Source of the DNA: Candidatus Omnitrophota bacterium | Lineage (GTDB): Bacteria; Omnitrophota; Omnitrophia; Omnitrophales; Aquincolibacteriaceae | Reading direction: 5' to 3' | DNA: 40,006 bases | Assembly: GCA_003140935.1 (NCBI GenBank) | Contig: PLLJ01000040.1 | Span: forward strand, 1-40,006 | In this document: one piece after another, positions 35,720-40,006 of the stretch | How the letters are laid out: the number at the start of each line of letters is the position of its first letter | Numbering within the stretch: the stretch's first letter is position 1 | Notes under the pieces: model-generated | The model's input: only the letters and a program-made list of their open reading frames with translations | Database searches by the model: none | What the model was told of the DNA's origin: nothing | Made by a program: the position numbers and the translations under genes

Positions 35720-35880
35720 TTTAGCGGCTTACCCCTCTCCGTCGGATGGCGTCCCAACCCTCCCATTTATTTCAAGATTGGTTGGGACTGCACTAAACTT
35801 CCTTTAAGTTTTATGAGTTGTTCAGTGCGTCCAGTTTTTGACCCTTGCGGCATTTTTGTGGCCTAGGATCGTGTTCTGTT

Positions 35881-35889
35881 TGGTATAAT
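35881..35889 (+). promoter_or_regulatory. Extended -10 promoter of the receptor-channel gene
   Basis: TGGTATAAT gives a perfect TATAAT (35884-35889) with an upstream TG, the extended -10 form. No good -35 is present at the usual distance, as is common for extended -10 promoters. The start codon is about 60 bases downstream. Confidence 0.6.
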
Positions 35890-35951
35890 CCTGATAGACC
35901 GTGGTGAAATAAAACCATTCGAATAATTAAAATTTGCCTCCGGAGGTAACA

Positions 35952-37037
35952 ATGCGTCGCTTATTTCATATTTTGACGATCTCGATTTTTTTCTGCCTTG
36001 CGGCAATGAGTTTCCTCGCGATGGCCCCCCAGGCCCATGCTGAAAATATCAGGAAACTAAAAATAGGGGTTTATGATTCCGCACCGTTTGCTTATAAGGA
36101 CGAATTGGGTAAATGGAAAGGAATAGCCGTTGATCTATGGCAAGCGATAGCAAAAGATAAAGGCTATGATTTTGACTTCGTTGAAGTGCCGCGAAAGGAG
36201 GCCGTCCCCCGTTTAGCGAAGGGTGACCTTGATGTGATTGCCGCGGGTTTGTCTGTCAGTCTTGAGAAAGAGCTCTTAATAGATTTCTCACAACCCTTTT
36301 ATTCTTCAAACTATGCCATCGCTGTCATCAGGAAACCGCTTGCAAGCATCGAAAGCGCTTTACTTCATGTCTTCCTCTCGTGGAAATTTTGGGCCTTTGT
36401 CCTTTGTATCGGATTTGCTTTTGGTATGGTGGCAATCTTAATGTGGCATTTTGAAGGCAACGAGAATCCTGAATATCACGGGCCGACCAAAATGCACAGT
36501 ATCATCTACGGGATCTATTGGTCGGTGGCCATGATGACCCGGGCAGGCGAAAGAGCGCCCAAAACCGTGCCAGGCCGCCTCATCGGCATTTTATGGCTTG
36601 GTGCGGCAGTTTTCTTAGCCGGTTCATTCACCGCATCGGTGACAACAGCGCTCAATGTGGAGCGTCTCAGCCGCAAGATATCCAGTGAACGTGATTTGCC
36701 CAATGCCTATGTCGCCGTCATGCCGGGGCCTTGTGAAAAATTGCTTGAACAGATGAATGTCAGACACACCACCTGCAGCGGCAAAAAAGACTGTTATTCA
36801 TTGTTGAGTCAAGGCCGGGTCGACGCGATTGTGGGAAGCGAACCGATTCTAAAATACTATGCGGCAAGAAACCTCAAGGGAGAGCTGGACATTATCCCCA
36901 TGGATTATGACGAAGTGCTTTATTCGATAGGGTTGAAACCCAAAAGTGAAATAACCGAAGAAGTGAATCGTGCTGTTCTGCAAATTACATCCACGCCTGC
37001 GTGGGCAGAAATCTTAAAGCAATATCTCCAGCATTGA
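35952..37037 (+). CDS. Prokaryotic ionotropic glutamate receptor-like channel with altered pore
   Basis: Start at ATG 35952, 5 bases after CGGAGG; 361 residues. A signal peptide (cleavage after AHA, residue 30) precedes a periplasmic-binding lobe 1 (LKIGVYDSAPFAYKD). Next come membrane helix M1 (about 145-166), a re-entrant pore helix (about 183-197), helix M2 (about 207-232), then lobe 2. This split lobe plan is the GluR0 architecture. Two features deviate. The potassium-selectivity filter TVGYGD is replaced: the pore reads MTRAGERAPKT (195-205). The ligand-binding Arg of the T-x-x-R motif is Lys106 (SLEKELLIDFS). It is therefore probably a ligand-gated channel with unusual ion choice or a sensor that no longer conducts. 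It stands alone between hairpin clusters 4 and 5. Confidence 0.88.
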   Translation: MRRLFHILTISIFFCLAAMSFLAMAPQAHAENIRKLKIGVYDSAPFAYKDELGKWKGIAVDLWQAIAKDKGYDFDFVEVPRKEAVPRLAKGDLDVIAAGLSVSLEKELLIDFSQPFYSSNYAIAVIRKPLASIESALLHVFLSWKFWAFVLCIGFAFGMVAILMWHFEGNENPEYHGPTKMHSIIYGIYWSVAMMTRAGERAPKTVPGRLIGILWLGAAVFLAGSFTASVTTALNVERLSRKISSERDLPNAYVAVMPGPCEKLLEQMNVRHTTCSGKKDCYSLLSQGRVDAIVGSEPILKYYAARNLKGELDIIPMDYDEVLYSIGLKPKSEITEEVNRAVLQITSTPAWAEILKQYLQH

Positions 37038-37070
37038 CCCCCGATCAGACGCTCTCTCTCAATCGATATG

Positions 37071-37166
37071 GAATACCTGCTTCCTGTCCGGTTACCCAAT
37101 TACGCCGACGTCGACGTTTTTGATGGGCAGGCCAAGCGATCAATTTACTTGCCGGCGAGTATTTTG
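37071..37166 (+). repeat. Hairpin-repeat cluster 5 (units 9 and 10)
   Basis: Unit 9 (37097-37122) has a stem with one mismatch around the palindrome ACGTCGACGT; unit 10 (37141-37166) has stem TACTTG/CGAGTA with a G-T pair. The left flank (37071-37096) matches that of unit 1. The two units are 18 bases apart, close to the spacing of units 1 and 2. Confidence 0.85.
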
Positions 37167-37189
37167 GAGGCTCGTCTCCTTCCCTGCGT

Positions 37190-37213
37190 CCTTATAGCTT
37201 TTAAGCTATAAGG
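37190..37213. other. Perfect 11-bp-arm palindrome
   Basis: CCTTATAGCTT (37190-37200) and AAGCTATAAGG (37203-37213) are exact complements across TT. Located 150 bases after the receptor-channel gene, with a weak CAAACTTT after it. It could be a terminator, an operator or a cruciform site. It has different sequence from the 26-nt hairpin family. Confidence 0.5.
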
Positions 37214-37283
37214 CAAACTTTCGCGCGAATGTTTTATCTCTTACTACAGCTTAGAGTACGTGAATAGATGTTTGAATGCTTGA

Positions 37284-37369
37284 TCCCAGTCGTGGTGCAG
37301 GTCAATTCGCGCGCGGGCGCGCGTTTTCGCTAGAGGCCTAAGCGGTTCGTTTGCGGGGGCCCCGGAGCT
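37284..37369 (+). repeat. Hairpin-repeat cluster 6 (unit 11)
   Basis: Unit 11 (37303-37328) has stem CGCGCG/CGCGCG with loop CGGG and ends in TTTTC rather than TTTTG. Left flank as unit 6 (37284-37302), right 41-bp tail (37329-37369) as units 3 and 8. It marks the last unit before the AT-rich island. Confidence 0.86.
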
Positions 37370-37393
37370 CCGCTTTTCAGCCCGCTGGAAAAT

Positions 37394-39034
37394 TCAGTTC
37401 TTGGCCCCTCGCCGACGTAGTGTGGCAGGGATGGCATCCGGTTTATATAATTCAATAATCGAAATAATCTTTTTGTTTTTAATTTCGATCTCGTTTATTA
37501 GCCCGCACAAATATTTTAATAATATTTTTTTCTCGCTGCCATTTAAACGATTATATCTCTGTTTCCAGGTATTAATATGTCCGCTTTTCTTGAACAGCAT
37601 TCTATTTTTTATAAAATGATTTGGCATGGTCAGGATTTCAATAAACTCCTTTTTTTTAGACCCAAATGCCTCATAAAAAAAATCCTTCTCTTTTGCAACA
37701 ACGCCTTTTGTGACATTTAAAATAGCATTAATTGCGGAAAGATATTTCTTGTTCCACTTCTCGCCAATGTAATCTCGACTTGTCATGTTTATTGGAGCGT
37801 ACTTCATCGGGAAGGAAAATGCTTGTATGTCTTGCTTGTTTTCATATAAGAGTATCGTGCTACGCAGTCTCTTCCACAACTCAAAAGGCGAATCTTTATA
37901 ATTATAAAGCATGTAATTAGAAAAATATTTGACACCGTGTGAGTAGGCATTATTAAAAGCTCTTTTGTATGTTTTTTCTTCAGAGCTGCTATCGTATGCT
38001 AATCTGAATGGCTTGATCGCAATATTAGACATTATTTTCATTTTATCTTCCGTCAACAATCGAGCGTCTAATCCTTGATTGAAATCCACATATCTTTGAA
38101 GCTTCTTCTTAAATCTATATTTTTCTAAGATCGGGATAATGTCTTTTTTAACTTTCTTCAATGCTCTAATTTTATCCTTCTCTTTATTTATATAATCTAA
38201 TATCTGCTGATATTGCTTGCTCAATTGTTTAGATCCGATTCTGCTTATAAAATTATTTAAATATTCCGTCAATTCCGCTACTTGCTTATCGTATTTAGCT
38301 TTATATTCTTTTCTCCGCTTGATTTTTTTTAGCATAATTTCAAAATAATTAGGTTCAATGTAATTAGGTGTATTATTAATATGTCCCAGCGAATTTAGAT
38401 TTTGCACAACTTTATTTAATTCTTTCGAGTATAAAATATTATTATCCATGATAAGGACATTGCGCTTATCTCCGTATTTCTGTCTGACAGCTTCTATTTG
38501 ATTGACAATGTGATTTGTATCTTTGAATGTTGGCTCAAGCTTCGAAACAGCACAAAATTCACACCCTCTTAAACATCCCCTTGTTGTGTAGATAAAAATA
38601 TGATCTCCAGAAGGATATTTATATTCGACATCATCTAGAATGTCATAATCTAGCGGAAGCTCATCTATGTTTATCGAATCCTTATATCCAATTAATGAAG
38701 AGCTAGTTAATTGTCCCACGATCACATTTTCGATTCCCAACTCTTTTTTATATTTTTCAACAAGCAAGGTAGCAGATATTCCGCCAACATAAACATTGTC
38801 TTTATGCATGTAATTTAAATAATGCTGTATGGTATCAACGGTTAAGTCGTAGTAAAAAGTGAACAACGTTGTTATGTACACTCGATCGAAATTCATTATT
38901 GTTGTATAAGGGGCTTTGCCCTTATAAAACTCGACATAATCTTTTTTCCCTCGATGATATGAAGCAATCTTCATGAGCCCAATTGGCGGAAATTTATTTT
39001 GATAATCCGGCTCTACCAATAGTATCTTTTCCAT
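37394..39034 (-). CDS. Radical SAM protein with helical insertion
   Basis: Start chosen at ATG 39034 (MEKILLVEPDY); a TTG two codons upstream would overlap the previous stop. 546 residues. The N-terminal third resembles a B12-binding-type Rossmann domain (KILLVEPDYQNKFPPIGL). The radical SAM cluster motif is RGCLRGCEFC, with Cys 154, 158 and 161 (CxxxCxxC), so it should carry an S-adenosylmethionine-binding 4Fe-4S cluster. About residues 228-310 form a very charged helical, probably coiled-coil insertion; after this, DFNQGLDARLL (317-327) resumes the enzyme fold. The substrate is unknown. It is much AT-richer than the rest of the window, and the preceding gene ends 2 bases before it: an operon and probably horizontally acquired. 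Confidence 0.85.
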   Translation of the reverse strand: MEKILLVEPDYQNKFPPIGLMKIASYHRGKKDYVEFYKGKAPYTTIMNFDRVYITTLFTFYYDLTVDTIQHYLNYMHKDNVYVGGISATLLVEKYKKELGIENVIVGQLTSSSLIGYKDSINIDELPLDYDILDDVEYKYPSGDHIFIYTTRGCLRGCEFCAVSKLEPTFKDTNHIVNQIEAVRQKYGDKRNVLIMDNNILYSKELNKVVQNLNSLGHINNTPNYIEPNYFEIMLKKIKRRKEYKAKYDKQVAELTEYLNNFISRIGSKQLSKQYQQILDYINKEKDKIRALKKVKKDIIPILEKYRFKKKLQRYVDFNQGLDARLLTEDKMKIMSNIAIKPFRLAYDSSSEEKTYKRAFNNAYSHGVKYFSNYMLYNYKDSPFELWKRLRSTILLYENKQDIQAFSFPMKYAPINMTSRDYIGEKWNKKYLSAINAILNVTKGVVAKEKDFFYEAFGSKKKEFIEILTMPNHFIKNRMLFKKSGHINTWKQRYNRLNGSEKKILLKYLCGLINEIEIKNKKIISIIELYKPDAIPATLRRRGAKN

Positions 39035-39036
39035 AT

Positions 39037-40006
39037 TCAATGTTTCTTCTTAAACTGATTTACTAAATATGCTCTGAGTTGGAAAAATAAAACACGTTTT
39101 TTAATTTTATCAAAATATTTCTCGATGATTTTCATTAATACATCGTAACATTTTTTCATGCTTTGATTTTCATGTGGAATGTCTTGCTCGGAAAATAATT
39201 CGCCATCGAGCGTTCTTTCTTCCGCAATTTCTTTCTTATAAAAATAGCTATAGTCGATCTGATTATTTTTAATATTAACTAGCTCATCCAAAGTTTTCTT
39301 CAAATCTTCCTTCTTTTTTGAGGGCTTGCTTCTGAAATATCTTGACGCGCAATATCTGTAATTGTGCAGTCTTCGCATGAAATCTGTGATTATATTATTC
39401 AAATCTATTGAATGAGGATCTGGTAGAAACCAATCTCGCCTTGAGTTATCTCTTAAAAATGAGGAATTTATTAATAGTTCTCCGCAAACTCCTCGTAATG
39501 CTTGTGCCATTTCCCTGAATGTTGTTATGTATAATTTATTATTGTCAGCAACTTGAGCGAATGTATCATTTGTACCCATTAATACATTTTTTGACCGTGT
39601 CAATATCCCATAATATTCATTATTGGTATTTGCTTTTAAGTGTTTATCAAATGTAAACCATAGCAATCCGATCTTGTCTCCTACGGCCCCATCCCTCTTT
39701 TGTTTTCCTCTTATTTCCCAAAATACTATATCGGAGCCCAATATAAATTTATCATCATAGCTTTTGACCAAATCAACGCCATTACGCTTAACAGAAATCA
39801 TAAATCTTTCTATGGATTCCTTCATAAAGGCATTATATTTACTTACAATTTTCTTCGCTCCATCAAAATCCTCCTTATATTTTAGAGGCAACATTCTAGT
39901 CAATTTTTCTTCAAATTTTTCATCCTCCATCATTTCTTCAATTTCCGTACTATATTCTTCAAGAATGACCTCAAAAAAATGTTCGTTTGCTGTTCCATCT
40001 CCTGTG
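39037..40006 (-). CDS. Unrecognised AT-rich protein, partial at the right edge
   Basis: The frame stays open through the right edge (first in-window residues TGDGTANEHFFEV), and the first internal ATG (39933) has no ribosome site, so the gene probably begins outside the window. About 322 residues are visible. Mixed alpha and beta with SDIVFWEIRGKQKRD and WFTFDKHLKANTN segments followed by a Lys-rich helical C-terminal part. I do not recognise the family. It is immediately upstream of, and probably co-transcribed with, the radical SAM gene; it may be the enzyme's partner or substrate. Base composition matches that neighbour and not the rest. Confidence 0.72.
   Translation of the reverse strand, partial: TGDGTANEHFFEVILEEYSTEIEEMMEDEKFEEKLTRMLPLKYKEDFDGAKKIVSKYNAFMKESIERFMISVKRNGVDLVKSYDDKFILGSDIVFWEIRGKQKRDGAVGDKIGLLWFTFDKHLKANTNNEYYGILTRSKNVLMGTNDTFAQVADNNKLYITTFREMAQALRGVCGELLINSSFLRDNSRRDWFLPDPHSIDLNNIITDFMRRLHNYRYCASRYFRSKPSKKKEDLKKTLDELVNIKNNQIDYSYFYKKEIAEERTLDGELFSEQDIPHENQSMKKCYDVLMKIIEKYFDKIKKRVLFFQLRAYLVNQFKKKH

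Noticed and set aside
32274-37328. CRISPR array
   Set aside because: Units are irregularly spaced, have no constant repeat with unique spacers, and no cas genes are present.
32274-37328. Ordinary Rho-independent terminators as the full explanation of the hairpin family
   Set aside because: Some units have a T-run, but all are on the + strand whatever the direction of the nearby genes, they occur in pairs, and long flanks are conserved and shuffled.
32274-37328. Classical integron attC sites
   Set aside because: RYYYAAC and GTTRRRY core boxes and an integrase gene are absent; only the general idea of folded sites between genes is shared.
1-40006. tRNA and rRNA genes
   Set aside because: No cloverleaf with a convincing T-loop sequence and no conserved rRNA stretch was seen on either strand by eye.

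Overview
The window probably comes from an uncultivated, Gram-negative-type bacterium. The best guess is Candidatus Omnitrophota (OP3) or a relative. The main reason is one uninterrupted reading frame covering the first 18.9 kb (more than 6,300 residues, open at the left edge). Giant multi-domain membrane proteins of this kind are a known hallmark of that phylum. Lipoproteins, periplasmic signal peptides and an entericidin point to a cell with an outer membrane. The assignment is inference; no rRNA, tRNA or marker that would settle it was seen.

Layout. (1) 1-18918 (+): the giant gene. It has a recent tandem repeat at the left, beta-rich repeats, a block of a dozen or so hydrophobic segments, a SecA/SF2-like motor ATPase, a long tail and a C-terminal HExxH metallopeptidase-like motif. 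(2) 18919-19489: non-coding, bounded by an 11-bp inverted repeat. (3) 19490-29143 (-): yqeY, then read leftward from dnaK a Bat/MoxR locus (BatD-like, MoxR ATPase, DUF58, second BatD-like, BatA, fused BatB-BatC). This is a chaperone plus AAA+/von Willebrand envelope-maintenance module. (4) 29428-32223 (-): a NAGPA-type phosphodiester glycosidase, an exported beta-propeller protein and a methyltransferase. (5) 32.2-37.4 kb: an accessory stretch of mostly single, unrelated small genes (PilZ, DUF3800, entericidin, lipoprotein, a glutamate-receptor-like channel) set among eleven 26-27 nt hairpin repeats. (6) 37.4-40.0 kb (-): a clearly AT-richer island with a radical SAM enzyme and an unrecognised partner gene that runs off the right edge.

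The most unusual structure is the hairpin family in region 5. Eleven units all lie on the + strand with conserved ends (CAATT ... TTTTG), while their stem arms differ and nevertheless pair. The conserved sequences to the left and right of the units are shuffled relative to one another, as if DNA had been exchanged at the hairpins. This suggests an undescribed mobile or recombination-site family, formally reminiscent of attC or REP sites but matching neither consensus. No recombinase or transposase is encoded in the window.
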